Source of the DNA: an uncultured Candidatus Actinomarinales bacterium
Lineage (GTDB): Bacteria > Actinomycetota > Acidimicrobiia > Actinomarinales > Actinomarinaceae
Reading direction: 5' to 3'
DNA length: 64,000 bases
NCBI GenBank assembly: GCA_943840565.1
Contig: CALSUY010000001.1
Coordinates: forward strand, 372,001-436,000
Shown piece by piece: positions 37,357 to 46,622 of this stretch. Position 1 is the first letter of the stretch. Every line of letters starts with the position of its first letter. A program made the translations under genes and the position numbers. The notes beneath the pieces are model-generated. The model did not search any database. It saw only the letters and a program-made list of their open reading frames with translations, and was not told the DNA's origin.

Positions 37357-38862
37357 CTATTCAGTTAATTCCAAAAGCTCAAAATCACCCCAATGAACAG
37401 TAAGATGTTTAGCTGGTATTAATTCATTTGGTCTTCCAACCGGTAAATTTTTTGGATAATCAGTAAGGTTAACCCCTGGTGCTGAAAGTTCCTCAACGAT
37501 AAGTTTTATACTTTCGGCTAAGTCGTCTAATGTTTCAACTGTTTGTGTCTCTGTAGGTTCAAACATTAATGCTTCTTCAACTATTAACGGGAAGTATATT
37601 GTTGGTGAATGAAATCCTTTATCTAGAAGAGCTTTACCAACATCGTATGCTTTAATTTTGTGTGATTTTTTTAATTCTTTAACAGTAGCAACAAATTCAT
37701 GCATACACGGTTCATCGTAAGCTAATGGAAGGTGTTTTGAAACCTTTGAACTTAGATATCTTGCATTAAGAACTGCATAGGAACCTAGGGTGTCCAATCC
37801 TTCTTTTCCTAAAAGCTTCATGTATACGAGTGCTCTCAGAGCAACAAGAAAGTTTCCGTGATAACCATGCATTCTTCCAATACTGAATTCTGGAGTGTAC
37901 CAGCTATAATTATCACTATTTTTAACCACAATTGGTCCAGGTAAGTATTCTCTAAGATAATCTTTGACTGCTACAGGACCAGAACCAGGTCCACCTCCTC
38001 CATGAGGTGTTGCAAAAGTTTTATGAAGATTAGAATGAACAATATCAAACCCCATATCTCCTGGTCTGCATACACCGACAATAGCATTTAGATTTGCTCC
38101 ATCGTAGTAGAGTAATCCCCCAGCTTCGTGAATAATATTAGATATTGTGAGAATCTCCTCTTCGAATAACCCCCCAGTATTTGGGTTAGTGAGCATCAGA
38201 CCGGCAGTATTTTCATTGACCAAAGATTTCAAGTCTTCAATGTTTACCATACCTCTTTGATCGGTAGCTACTTCAACGACGTTAAAACCAGCCATTTTGG
38301 CAGATGCAGGATTAGTTCCATGCGCTGAATCAGGAACAATAATATCTTTTTTGTGATCAAGTTTTTGATTTTGTAAATAACGCTTTATTATCAACAGTCC
38401 AGTTAACTCTCCGGATGCACCTGCTGGTGGTTGAAAACTGGCGTGATCCATACCTGTTATCTCTGTTAAATAATCTTCTAAAATATGTAGAATCTCAAGC
38501 GAGCCTTGTGTGAATTCTGAAGGAGTAGCTGGATGTGTGTTGGAGAAGTTGGGAATTGATGCAACATAATCAGCAAACCTAGGATTATATTTCATGGTGC
38601 ATGATCCAAGTGGATAAAAACCAAGATCAACTGCGAAATTCCTATGTGCGAGTCGTGAATAGTGCATAACCAAATCATGTTCAGAAACTTCTGGGAGAGG
38701 TGCTTTCTCATTTTTTAAAGCAGGATGATTAAGATCTACCTCAGGTACATCTAGATTAGGATACTTGGAAGCTTTTCTTCCTGGTCTTGATAGTTCTCTA
38801 ATAGTAGGTTCCGCTGAACCACCTACTAATGGAAGTGAACTTGCGTTACCACCGCTAACCAT
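37357..38862 (-). CDS. gcvPB: Glycine dehydrogenase (decarboxylating) subunit 2
   Basis: PLP-binding half of the split P-protein of glycine cleavage, 501 aa. The PLP lysine is in NLHKTFATPHGGGGPGSGPV; HGTNPASAKMAGFNVV and YYDGANLNAIVG are also diagnostic. It overlaps gcvPA by 8 nt. Together with GcvH and GcvT it decarboxylates glycine and delivers a C1 unit to THF; the L-protein is not in this window. Confidence 0.96.
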   Translation of the reverse strand: MVSGGNASSLPLVGGSAEPTIRELSRPGRKASKYPNLDVPEVDLNHPALKNEKAPLPEVSEHDLVMHYSRLAHRNFAVDLGFYPLGSCTMKYNPRFADYVASIPNFSNTHPATPSEFTQGSLEILHILEDYLTEITGMDHASFQPPAGASGELTGLLIIKRYLQNQKLDHKKDIIVPDSAHGTNPASAKMAGFNVVEVATDQRGMVNIEDLKSLVNENTAGLMLTNPNTGGLFEEEILTISNIIHEAGGLLYYDGANLNAIVGVCRPGDMGFDIVHSNLHKTFATPHGGGGPGSGPVAVKDYLREYLPGPIVVKNSDNYSWYTPEFSIGRMHGYHGNFLVALRALVYMKLLGKEGLDTLGSYAVLNARYLSSKVSKHLPLAYDEPCMHEFVATVKELKKSHKIKAYDVGKALLDKGFHSPTIYFPLIVEEALMFEPTETQTVETLDDLAESIKLIVEELSAPGVNLTDYPKNLPVGRPNELIPAKHLTVHWGDFELLELTE

Positions 38863-40162
38863 TATTCACCTCTTTAAAGCAATCTATATAATTATCAATT
38901 TCTTTTTTTGTGCGTTTTTCAGTTAGTGCAATAAGTAATTCATTGTCACTATAACTAATACCTGCAAGAAATCCTTTTTGGCCCATCTTTGTTAATACCT
39001 CACTAGTTGGTATTTTCGTTTCTATAAGAAATTCTCTTAGAGATGTTGATTCATTTTTAATTTTGAAACCTGAATTTTTAAGTTCAGATTTCATATAGGC
39101 AGCTTTTTGAATTGCTTGATACCCAACTTGATAAATTCCCTCCGGACCCATCCATGAAAGATGAATTGCAGAACCAATAGCATTTAGGGTTTGGTTTGTA
39201 CAAATATTTGACGATGCTTTTTCTCTGCGTATGTCTTGCTCTCTTGCTCTAAGAGTCATCACGTAAGTCTTTTTATGGTTACTGTCTATAGTTTCGCCAA
39301 TTATTCTTCCTGGAACTAAACGTGCAAGATCTTTTTTTGTTGCAAACCAACCTACAGTAGGACCACCGAAAGATAGTGGAGTACCTATTGATTGGCCTTC
39401 TGCAACGACTATATCAAAACCCATTGATCCCGGAGTTTTTAGAACACCTAACATTGATGGATCTACGTAACATATTGCAATAAGCCCCTTGGCATGTGCT
39501 TTGTTGACGAGTTCTGTTAAATCTTGGGCTGATCCTTCATAGTGGGGAAAAGATACAACAAATGCAGCATCATCTTCGTTAAATTCATAGTCTTCGGGGA
39601 AAAGATAGTTATCCAGTTCTATATATTTAATGTTAAATTTATCACCATCTATTAAAGTGTTGATTACTTCTTTACTGTTTGGATTGAATCCCTGTGAAAT
39701 AATAATATTGTCACGTTTAGTTTTATTAATAGCTACTGAAATAGCTTCAGCGATTGAGGTTGCACCGTCATAAAGAGATGCGTTTGCCAACTCCATTTCA
39801 GTTATATCGCAAACAAGAGATTGAAATTCAAATAACACTTGTAATATACCTTGTGATATTTCAGCTTGATATGGTGTATAAGAGGTCATAAATTCTGGTC
39901 TCATTGTGAGAGATTTAACTGTAGGTGGTAAATATATATCGTAATGTCCACCACCTGCAAAACAGACTAACTTGCTTGCGTTTTTTGAGGCGATTGTTTC
40001 AAATAATTCTGTAGCCTCAAGTTCAGAAAGAGATTCATCAAAATCAAGTCCGCCATCTATTAATAACTCTTTAGGTATATGTGAAAACAATTCTTCGAGT
40101 GATGATATTTTTAACTCATCAAAAATAGTATTGAGGTCAATATTGGAATGTGGTACAAACAT
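38855..40162 (-). CDS. gcvPA: Glycine dehydrogenase (decarboxylating) subunit 1
   Basis: N-terminal half of the split P-protein, 435 aa. Recognisable are YTPYQAEISQGILQVLFEFQ, MELANASLYDGATSIAEA, GQSIGTPLSFGGPTVGWF and ALRAREQDIRREKASSNICTNQ-type sequence near the C-terminus. It starts exactly where gcvT ends (1-nt overlap). Confidence 0.96.
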   Translation of the reverse strand: MFVPHSNIDLNTIFDELKISSLEELFSHIPKELLIDGGLDFDESLSELEATELFETIASKNASKLVCFAGGGHYDIYLPPTVKSLTMRPEFMTSYTPYQAEISQGILQVLFEFQSLVCDITEMELANASLYDGATSIAEAISVAINKTKRDNIIISQGFNPNSKEVINTLIDGDKFNIKYIELDNYLFPEDYEFNEDDAAFVVSFPHYEGSAQDLTELVNKAHAKGLIAICYVDPSMLGVLKTPGSMGFDIVVAEGQSIGTPLSFGGPTVGWFATKKDLARLVPGRIIGETIDSNHKKTYVMTLRAREQDIRREKASSNICTNQTLNAIGSAIHLSWMGPEGIYQVGYQAIQKAAYMKSELKNSGFKIKNESTSLREFLIETKIPTSEVLTKMGQKGFLAGISYSDNELLIALTEKRTKKEIDNYIDCFKEVNNG

Positions 40163-41184
40163 TAATTTAAAAACCTTTTCTTTAGTATTTTACCTTCAAC
40201 CAATTTACCACGAATATCAAATACTATTAAATCTGTAGAAGGTTGGTTCTCAAACATCACAAAGCCAATTGATTTTTGTAGCCTAGGGGAAAAGTTTCCG
40301 GATGTAACAACTCCTCCACTTTCTCCTGCAGAAACTTTTGTACCTGTCCTTGCTATTGCTCTAGTGTCTATTTCAAATTTTTTCAGAATTTTATTGGGTC
40401 CATTCTTTAATTGTTCAGTAATCACTTCTGATCCTAAGTATGGCTGTTTGTTCGTTATCGTCCACTTTAAACCGGCCTCTACAGGGGTTATTTCATCTGA
40501 TAATTCAAAACCATACAATGGTAAAGAAGCTTCTAGTCTTAACGTATCCCTTGAGCCTAAACCGCAAGGAGAAATATTATTAGATTTCAAATAATCTAAT
40601 AATTCATCTACATAATCTAAAGAAACCATTATTTCCAATCCGTCCTCACCCGTGTAGCCTGTCCTAGCATAAGTGTATTGGTCATTTTGTAAGCATGAAA
40701 ATGAATCTGGTATATCAACAAGACCTTTCATAATTTGAATAGCATTTGGTCCCTGTATTGCAATTAATGCTGTTGAATTTGTTACATCATTAAAAGAAAT
40801 CGAGTATGTAATTAGATGTTCTTTAATTTTTAATGTATTAGCTGCATTGCAGATAAGTAAAATCTTATCTTGAAATTTCCAAAATATAACATCATCGATT
40901 GCACAACCGTTATTGTTAGTGAAAATTGTGTATAAAGCTTTTCCAACCTGTAAATTTTCTATGTCAGAGCAGATTAAGGTCTGTAAAATAGCGATATCAT
41001 TATATTGGATTTCTAATCTCCCCATATGTGAAACATCAAAGAATCCTTTATCTTCTCTTACGTAATTGTGTTCTTTTATTGTTCCTTCATACGAAAAAGG
41101 CATAGACCAACCAGCAAAGTCGATAAATTTTGCATTTTGCGAGGTATGGTAATTATGTAATGGTGATACTAAAGAGTCTGGCAT
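40162..41184 (-). CDS. gcvT: Aminomethyltransferase (glycine cleavage T protein)
   Basis: Transfers the methylene group from lipoyl-bound aminomethyl to THF, 340 aa. It shows FAGWSMPFSYEG, GFFDVSHMGRLEI, the catalytic Asp region CAIDDVIFWK, ARTGYTGEDGLEIMV and GVVTSGNFSPRLQKSIGF. It is immediately downstream of gcvH. Confidence 0.96.
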   Translation of the reverse strand: MPDSLVSPLHNYHTSQNAKFIDFAGWSMPFSYEGTIKEHNYVREDKGFFDVSHMGRLEIQYNDIAILQTLICSDIENLQVGKALYTIFTNNNGCAIDDVIFWKFQDKILLICNAANTLKIKEHLITYSISFNDVTNSTALIAIQGPNAIQIMKGLVDIPDSFSCLQNDQYTYARTGYTGEDGLEIMVSLDYVDELLDYLKSNNISPCGLGSRDTLRLEASLPLYGFELSDEITPVEAGLKWTITNKQPYLGSEVITEQLKNGPNKILKKFEIDTRAIARTGTKVSAGESGGVVTSGNFSPRLQKSIGFVMFENQPSTDLIVFDIRGKLVEGKILKKRFLN

Positions 41185-41547
41185 TTAAGATATAAATGTT
41201 TCGTACTCTTGATAAAGCATTCCAGAATCGTCAAGGTTAACGACCTCAGCCTTAACCATCCAACCATCTCCACATGGATCAGTATTAATGACCTCAGGTT
41301 CTGATTCGAGTCTGTCGTTTATTTCAACAATAACACAATCCATTGGGGCATATGCTTCTGCAACTGTTTTAGTTGCTTCAACCTCTACCATAGATTCCCC
41401 TTTGGAAAACTCCTGACCTACTTCAGGTAATGTAACAAACACAATATCTCCAAGTTCACCTTGTGCGTAATCTGAAATCCCAATTGTAATTTTATTTTCT
41501 GTCAAGGAATACCATTCGTGTGTTTCTAAATACTTTATTTCACTCAT
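41185..41547 (-). CDS. gcvH: Glycine cleavage system H protein
   Basis: Lipoyl carrier, 120 aa. The lipoylated Lys is in EVEATKTVAEAYAP; other parts are HEWYSLTENKITIGISDYAQ, LGDIVFVTLPEVGQ and DGWMVKAEV. An AGGAG Shine-Dalgarno lies before the ATG, in contrast to the leaderless genes nearby. No glycine riboswitch could fit in the 7-nt gap upstream. Confidence 0.97.
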   Translation of the reverse strand: MSEIKYLETHEWYSLTENKITIGISDYAQGELGDIVFVTLPEVGQEFSKGESMVEVEATKTVAEAYAPMDCVIVEINDRLESEPEVINTDPCGDGWMVKAEVVNLDDSGMLYQEYETFIS

Positions 41548-41554
41548 AAATCTC

Positions 41555-42265
41555 CTATCTAGGTTTTACTGTCGAAAAACCACCGTCAACATGTATAGTT
41601 TGCCCAGTAATCCATTTAGAATCATCTGACAGCAACCACTTTACAACAGGAATTATATCACTAGTATCACCAATCTTCGAAATAGGATGCATAGATTTTG
41701 ATAACTCGACTGCAGCTTCACTTGACAATATTTTTTGTGACATATTCGAATCCATGATGCTTGGAGCGATAACATTTACCCTTAGATTATCTTTAGCATA
41801 ACTTGCAGCTGCTGATCTTGCCATACCTTCTATACCAGATTTAGCTGCCGATATTAACTCATGATTTGATAAGCCCTTAGTTGCAGCTACAGATGAAAAA
41901 AATATAGCTGATCCATTCGGCATTTTTCTAGCAAAAGAAGACAATAAATAATATGATGAAAATAAATTGATATTAATAACATCTCTGAAATCTTGAATTG
42001 TTGAACCATGTAAAGGTTTGAGATGAATTGAACCTATACAATTGATTAATCCTTTTATTTCTTCATGTTCTACAGTTTTTTGAAATTCTTTTGTATCTAC
42101 AGGATTATCAAGGTCAATCAAACTATAAGTAGCATTCAGTTCCTCGGAGAGTTGTTTAAGTTGTAAATCATCCCTACCAATCAAATGTACAGTTTCAGTC
42201 TGTGATAGCTCCTTAGCGATTGCTTTACCTGTTGTACCAGTAGCTCCTGCAATAATGTATGTCAT
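41555..42265 (-). CDS. Short-chain dehydrogenase/reductase lacking the catalytic Tyr
   Basis: SDR-fold protein of 236 aa with the nucleotide motif GATGTTGKA, a later NCIGS (NNAG equivalent), the Ser of FFSSVAATKG and a C-terminal ITGQTIHVDGGFS. Where the family has YxxxK the sequence reads ISAAK: the spacing from the catalytic Ser is normal but Tyr is replaced by Ile. It could be a non-catalytic or altered SDR. It precedes gcvH by 7 nt and has a TAACAT box 6 nt before its ATG, so it may head the gcv transcript. Confidence 0.8.
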   Translation of the reverse strand: MTYIIAGATGTTGKAIAKELSQTETVHLIGRDDLQLKQLSEELNATYSLIDLDNPVDTKEFQKTVEHEEIKGLINCIGSIHLKPLHGSTIQDFRDVININLFSSYYLLSSFARKMPNGSAIFFSSVAATKGLSNHELISAAKSGIEGMARSAAASYAKDNLRVNVIAPSIMDSNMSQKILSSEAAVELSKSMHPISKIGDTSDIIPVVKWLLSDDSKWITGQTIHVDGGFSTVKPR

Positions 42266-42271
42266 CTTAAT

Positions 42272-42277
42272 ATGTTA
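42272..42277 (-). promoter_or_regulatory. -10 box of leaderless promoter for the SDR-gcv unit
   Basis: TAACAT on the minus strand, then 6 nt (ATTAAG), then ATG. Confidence 0.45.
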
Positions 42278-42289
42278 GTTAGTAGCAGA

Positions 42290-43558
42290 TTAATCAGAAA
42301 AAGAATTCGTACTTGATATTTCGCCAAACCAGAATGCTGAAGGATGGGGTTTTCTTTCGAACGTAGATTTGTTTACTTCTACAAGTCCAAAATTCATATT
42401 GTAACCTAAATCCCATTCAAAATTATCTAATAAAGACCAGTAAAGATATCCTATAACCTTTCCATTATTTTTTTGGTAATCATGTACGTCTTTTAATACT
42501 TCAGTGACAAACTCTATTCTCTCATCATCATTGTCGGTTGCTATACCATTTTCAGTAATAAAGATATCCTTGTCAGGGAATTTACTATGAATTCTATGAA
42601 GATTGTATTTTATAGCTTCCGGCCTATATTCGTAACCCATCTTTGTTTTCCTAGCCTTGGGTGGTACGTAATCATTTCTTCCAGAAAATGTATCAAGAAA
42701 AATTGGAAAATAGTAATTTCTAAGTATTGGAATTTTGATTAATAACCACGCTAAAGACCTATAGATAAGGTTTGGGCTTGTTCTTTTGATTGAATACGTC
42801 TGCAGACCTATAAAGTCATCTAGATCTGAAGCATAAAAGAACTTATCTTCGAGATGGTATTTTAAGTACTTATTGAAAGTGCTATTGTCACTATCATCCC
42901 ATTCATGTAAAGCATGCGTCATGCCAACCTTTGCGTTAGGATTTTTCTCTTTGATTACCATCAATGCCTTTTTGTGTGCTTTGATGATGTTTTCTGAAGC
43001 TGTGATAAATATTTTTTCATTTCGTATCCCAGGTGGAAATTTTTTCTTAGAAAAATATCCAAACATACTAAAGATGCCGGGTTCATTAATCGTATTATAA
43101 TATTGAACTTCTTTAGGCAAGACATCCATCATCTTAGAAACATAATTAACAAAGGCTTCAGTTGTTTTTGGTGATGCCCAGTAACCATACTTTTCAAGCC
43201 AATCAGGTGTTGTGAAGTGATGAAAAGTAATTACAGGTGTTATATTATTTTTCAGTAATATTCTTGCTTTCTGTACATAATGGTTGATTGCGACCTCGTC
43301 AAAAGATTCTTCAGATGGCTGGATTCTACTCCACTCCATAGAGAATCTAAAAGCTTTGATTCCAAGGGTATTGATTAAATCTATATCGTTTTCTAAATAT
43401 TCATAATGTTTGCATGCATCATTACATGGTTCTGCGCATACAGTACCTTTTTTATTTTCCCAGTGTGTCCAATCATTGTTATAGATACCACCTTCGACCT
43501 GGTAGGAAGCAACTGCTGTGCCAAAAATAAATTCTTTAGGAAATGTGTATTTACTCAT
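42290..43558 (-). CDS. Glycoside hydrolase family 1 (beta-glucosidase-like)
   Basis: Retaining beta-glycosidase, 422 aa. The N-terminal signature is FIFGTAVASYQVEGG; the acid/base Glu is in NTINEPG and the nucleophile Glu in FITENGIA; YLYWSLLDNFEWDLGY is the usual C-terminal block. There is no signal peptide, so it probably acts on imported disaccharides or glycosides. It overlaps the DoxX-like gene by 8 nt and may be cotranscribed with glpK. Confidence 0.93.
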   Translation of the reverse strand: MSKYTFPKEFIFGTAVASYQVEGGIYNNDWTHWENKKGTVCAEPCNDACKHYEYLENDIDLINTLGIKAFRFSMEWSRIQPSEESFDEVAINHYVQKARILLKNNITPVITFHHFTTPDWLEKYGYWASPKTTEAFVNYVSKMMDVLPKEVQYYNTINEPGIFSMFGYFSKKKFPPGIRNEKIFITASENIIKAHKKALMVIKEKNPNAKVGMTHALHEWDDSDNSTFNKYLKYHLEDKFFYASDLDDFIGLQTYSIKRTSPNLIYRSLAWLLIKIPILRNYYFPIFLDTFSGRNDYVPPKARKTKMGYEYRPEAIKYNLHRIHSKFPDKDIFITENGIATDNDDERIEFVTEVLKDVHDYQKNNGKVIGYLYWSLLDNFEWDLGYNMNFGLVEVNKSTFERKPHPSAFWFGEISSTNSFSD

Positions 43559-43919
43559 ACCGATAAATAATATATGTTATACCTACATATGCAAATTGGA
43601 TTAACATTCTATAAAAGTGTTGTAGGTTAGTGAATACTCGGTTTCCATAAGGTAAATTCTCTACCCACACGTATAAATTAGCACCGTATATAACAATAAG
43701 AAAAACAATCATTATTAAGGCTGCTTCTGATCTCCATTTAGTTAATAAAAACATTGGAATAAGAATTTCGAGAAAACCAGTAAATTGATGAACGGCTCTG
43801 GGGAAAGGTATGAACGGTGGAACTATAGCATCGTAGAATCCAGGATTAATAAAATGGTTTAAACCTGCAAGAATAAAAAAAATCACATATGCGTAAGTTA
43901 ATAATTTCACTACATCCAA
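43551..43919 (-). CDS. DoxX-like four-TM membrane protein (TTG start)
   Basis: 122-aa integral membrane protein with four hydrophobic segments and the DoxX/DUF-type motif GLNHFINPGFYDAIVPPFIPFP. Members are linked to redox or lipid metabolism without a firm reaction. The listed start is TTG (43917-43919), overlapping glpK's stop by 10 nt; a GTG three codons later is an alternative. Confidence 0.75.
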   Translation of the reverse strand: MDVVKLLTYAYVIFFILAGLNHFINPGFYDAIVPPFIPFPRAVHQFTGFLEILIPMFLLTKWRSEAALIMIVFLIVIYGANLYVWVENLPYGNRVFTNLQHFYRMLIQFAYVGITYIIYRYE

Positions 43920-45376
43920 TTTTTGGCCTTACCAATAGCTTTGTTCCAATTATTTAGATAATCAAAACGTATATTATCGTTCATATTAGGTGACCATGTT
44001 TGTTCTCTTGATTGATTTGCTGATATTGTATCCAATCGAATATCATTTATGTAAACATATGAAGCTAAACCAGCGCCAAAGGCAGTAACTTCTTGAATTT
44101 TCTGGGACTGTATTTGCAAGTTGCTTATATCGGCTTGGAACTGCATCAATAAATTGTTGGCAGTCATTCCACCATCAACTGAGAGTGTAGAGAGTTTAAC
44201 ACCTAAATCTAACTCAAAAGCTTTAAGTAACTCGTCTGCCTGATAAGCAACAGATTCAATAACTGATCTGGCAATATGCGATTTATTAGTGTGTCTAGTC
44301 ATACCTGCAATTGTTCCGCGTGCAGATGGGTCCCAGTGAGGTGAGAATAATCCAGAAAATGCTGGTACAAAATATACTCCACCATTATCTTTTACTAAAA
44401 GTGCAAGATTTTCAATATCACTACTTTTATCTATTAAACCTATATTATCTCTTAACCATTGAACTGATGATCCAGCAATAGCGACAGATCCCTCAAGTGC
44501 ATAAACTGGCTCTTCGTTCTCGATTTGATATGCGACTGTTGATATAAGTCCATTTTGAGATTGAACTATATCAGTACCAGTATTGCTCAATAAGAAGCAT
44601 CCAGTTCCGTACGTGTTTTTACTATCCCCTACTTGATATGCTTTATGCCCGAATAAAGATGCTTGTTGGTCACCTAAAACAGCTGTTATAGGTACATTTT
44701 TTAATAACTCAGTATTTTCAACAAAAAGAGATAAGGATGGCTGTACATTTGGAAGGCTTGTAAACGGTATGTTAAATTTTTCGATTATTGGCATACTCCA
44801 GTCTGAGGTATGTAGATTAAACATAAGTGTTCTACTTGCATTAGTGATATCAGTAACATGTTTTCCAGAAAGCTTATAAAGCAACCATGAATCTACAGTT
44901 CCAAAACATAAATCATCTTTTTGAGCTGCATCTTGAATTTTTTTTACATTTCGAAGTAGCCAAACTATTTTTGTAAGCGAAAAATATGTTGCTACTGGCA
45001 GACCTGTATGTAATATTTCGTCTTTAAGAGATTCTATATTTATTATTTCATCACAAATATCCTGTGTTCTTGTATCTTGCCAAACTATTGCATTGTAAAG
45101 TGGCTTACCTGTTGATTTTGACCATGCGACAGTTGTTTCTCGTTGATTTGTAATTCCTATTGAAGAAAGTTTATTTAGATCAAATTTCTTAGCTACTTCT
45201 GATATACAAGTATTGACACTCTCCCATATTTCATCAGGATTGTGCTCAACATAGTTTGGTGCAGGATAAATTTGTTCAATTTCAATTTGATGAATAGCAA
45301 TCTGATTCTCTTCACTATCAAATATAGCAAATCTTGTACTTGTCGTTCCTTGATCAATGGCACCAAAATATTGCAT
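43910..45376 (-). CDS. glpK: Glycerol kinase
   Basis: FGGY kinase that phosphorylates glycerol to sn-glycerol 3-phosphate, 488 aa. Diagnostic parts are GAIDQGTTSTRFAIFD, GITNQRETTVAW, NAIVWQDTRT, GTVDSWLLYKL, AVLGDQQASLFGH and GTGCFLLSNTG. It starts the glpK-DoxX-GH1 unit from a perfect TATAAT box 6 nt before ATG. Confidence 0.97.
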   Translation of the reverse strand: MQYFGAIDQGTTSTRFAIFDSEENQIAIHQIEIEQIYPAPNYVEHNPDEIWESVNTCISEVAKKFDLNKLSSIGITNQRETTVAWSKSTGKPLYNAIVWQDTRTQDICDEIINIESLKDEILHTGLPVATYFSLTKIVWLLRNVKKIQDAAQKDDLCFGTVDSWLLYKLSGKHVTDITNASRTLMFNLHTSDWSMPIIEKFNIPFTSLPNVQPSLSLFVENTELLKNVPITAVLGDQQASLFGHKAYQVGDSKNTYGTGCFLLSNTGTDIVQSQNGLISTVAYQIENEEPVYALEGSVAIAGSSVQWLRDNIGLIDKSSDIENLALLVKDNGGVYFVPAFSGLFSPHWDPSARGTIAGMTRHTNKSHIARSVIESVAYQADELLKAFELDLGVKLSTLSVDGGMTANNLLMQFQADISNLQIQSQKIQEVTAFGAGLASYVYINDIRLDTISANQSREQTWSPNMNDNIRFDYLNNWNKAIGKAKNWM

Positions 45377-45382
45377 ATTGTA

Positions 45383-45388
45383 ATTATA
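45383..45388 (-). promoter_or_regulatory. -10 box of leaderless promoter for glpK
   Basis: Perfect TATAAT on the minus strand, then 6 nt (TACAAT), then the glpK ATG. No good -35 match was seen. Confidence 0.6.
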
Positions 45389-45437
45389 ACAAGTGAGTTT
45401 TTTCTTAATTTTAATATCTTCATTAATAAATATTCTT

Positions 45438-45443
45438 TAAAGT
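45438..45443 (+). promoter_or_regulatory. -10 box of leaderless promoter for the TauE-family gene
   Basis: TAAAGT, then 6 nt, then ATG at 45450; divergent from glpK. Confidence 0.45.
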
Positions 45444-45449
45444 ACTTGT

Positions 45450-46199
45450 ATGGAATTTTCTTTAGAATTTAATACTTACGTAATCCTATTTATTGCAGCT
45501 TTTCTTGCATCGTTAATTGATTCTATAGCTGGAGGTGGAGGTTTGCTCACTACTCCAGCAATGTTATTAGTTGGCATAAGTCCCTTGAACACACTTGCTA
45601 CAAATAAATTTCAATCATGTTTTGGTACATTTACTTCCACGTATAACTATTACAAAAACGGATTTCTGACTGAACCTAAAAGGTTTATATATTTCTTTTT
45701 ATCGTTTGCGGGATCGATGGTTGGAACATTACTTGTTAGTCGAATATCTAACGAAGTCCTTGAAAATATAATCCCTATTCTCCTGATTTCTGCCGCAATC
45801 TTTTTTATCTTAAATAGAGGCCCATCAACATCAGACAACAACAACTCTTTGATTTATATTTTTAATGTGATAGTTATTCTTATAGGATTTTATGATGGTT
45901 TTTTTGGTCCTGGTACTGGTTCTTTCTTCGTTTTAGCATTCGTGATCATAAAAGGTATTTCAATAATGGAAGCTACTGCTATTACAAAATTGTTAAATTT
46001 TGCATCTAATTTTGCAGCATTCATAATTTTTGCATTAAAGGGTTATGTAATATGGGAATTAGGCTTAATAATGGCGGTCGCGCAAATTGGAGGTGCTAAT
46101 CTAGGCTCTCGATTTGCAATTACGAATGGTGAAAAAGTTGTGAGACCTGTTCTTGTAATTGTTTCAATTTTATTGTCGATAAGGATACTATTTGGCTAA
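45450..46199 (+). CDS. TauE/SafE-family membrane permease
   Basis: Putative sulfite or organosulfonate exporter, 249 aa. The first family repeat shows SLIDSIAGGGGLLTTPAMLLVG and NTLATNKFQSCFGTF; the second repeat shows GFYDGFFGPGTGSFFVLAF and AITKLLNFASNFAAF. Seven to eight membrane segments. The transported compound cannot be deduced. It ends 5 nt from the convergent small membrane gene. Confidence 0.87.
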   Translation: MEFSLEFNTYVILFIAAFLASLIDSIAGGGGLLTTPAMLLVGISPLNTLATNKFQSCFGTFTSTYNYYKNGFLTEPKRFIYFFLSFAGSMVGTLLVSRISNEVLENIIPILLISAAIFFILNRGPSTSDNNNSLIYIFNVIVILIGFYDGFFGPGTGSFFVLAFVIIKGISIMEATAITKLLNFASNFAAFIIFALKGYVIWELGLIMAVAQIGGANLGSRFAITNGEKVVRPVLVIVSILLSIRILFG

Positions 46200-46204
46200 C
46201 TAAA

Positions 46205-46465
46205 CTAGATTCCATTCCTTTGCCCGAATGGACCAATGATTGTGCCCATGATAAAGCCATAAATAAAACCATAAGTGAGACCAATTTTTAAATATTTAAT
46301 ACATTCTTTTTTAAAAGCGAGATTTTTATCATCAGACTGATAGAACCGGAATCTGTAATCTCTTGATACGAGATGCCTAACAAAAGGATAGCAATAAAAA
46401 ATAAATCCTATCCCTATACCAGACAAACCACCCTGGATAATTCTTGAAAGCACAACTTCTATCAT
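46205..46465 (-). CDS. Small membrane protein, unknown
   Basis: Unrecognised 86-aa protein with two glycine-rich membrane segments (GGLSGIGIGFIFYCYPF and IGLTYGFIYGFIMGTIIGPF) around a charged middle loop. It lies convergent to the TauE-family gene. The small-residue pattern suggests tight helix packing. No function is proposed. Confidence 0.55.
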   Translation of the reverse strand: MIEVVLSRIIQGGLSGIGIGFIFYCYPFVRHLVSRDYRFRFYQSDDKNLAFKKECIKYLKIGLTYGFIYGFIMGTIIGPFGQRNGI

Positions 46466-46519
46466 TATCTTAATTTAAAGGTCAGAATTATTAATAGGTA
46501 ATTGAAACTATAAATATGT

Positions 46520-46551
46520 AAAAAAGAGTCCGATTTCTCGAACTCTTTTTT
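46520..46551 (-). terminator. Rho-independent terminator of the AlkA-like gene
   Basis: A 10-bp A/T-rich outer stem (46520-46529 with 46542-46551) plus an inner CGA/TCG stem. On the minus strand it ends in a run of T. It lies about 70 nt after the AlkA-like reading frame; the symmetric A-run would also let it work on the plus strand. Confidence 0.7.
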
Positions 46552-46622
46552 GAGGTAACAGGCTTATTACCTAATCAAATAATAACTTAAATTATGATCT
46601 TAGTAACAAGGAATCTTAGTAA

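Noticed and set aside
41548-41554. Glycine riboswitch before the gcv genes
   Set aside because: Only 7 nt separate gcvH from the SDR gene, and no tandem aptamer is visible upstream of the SDR.
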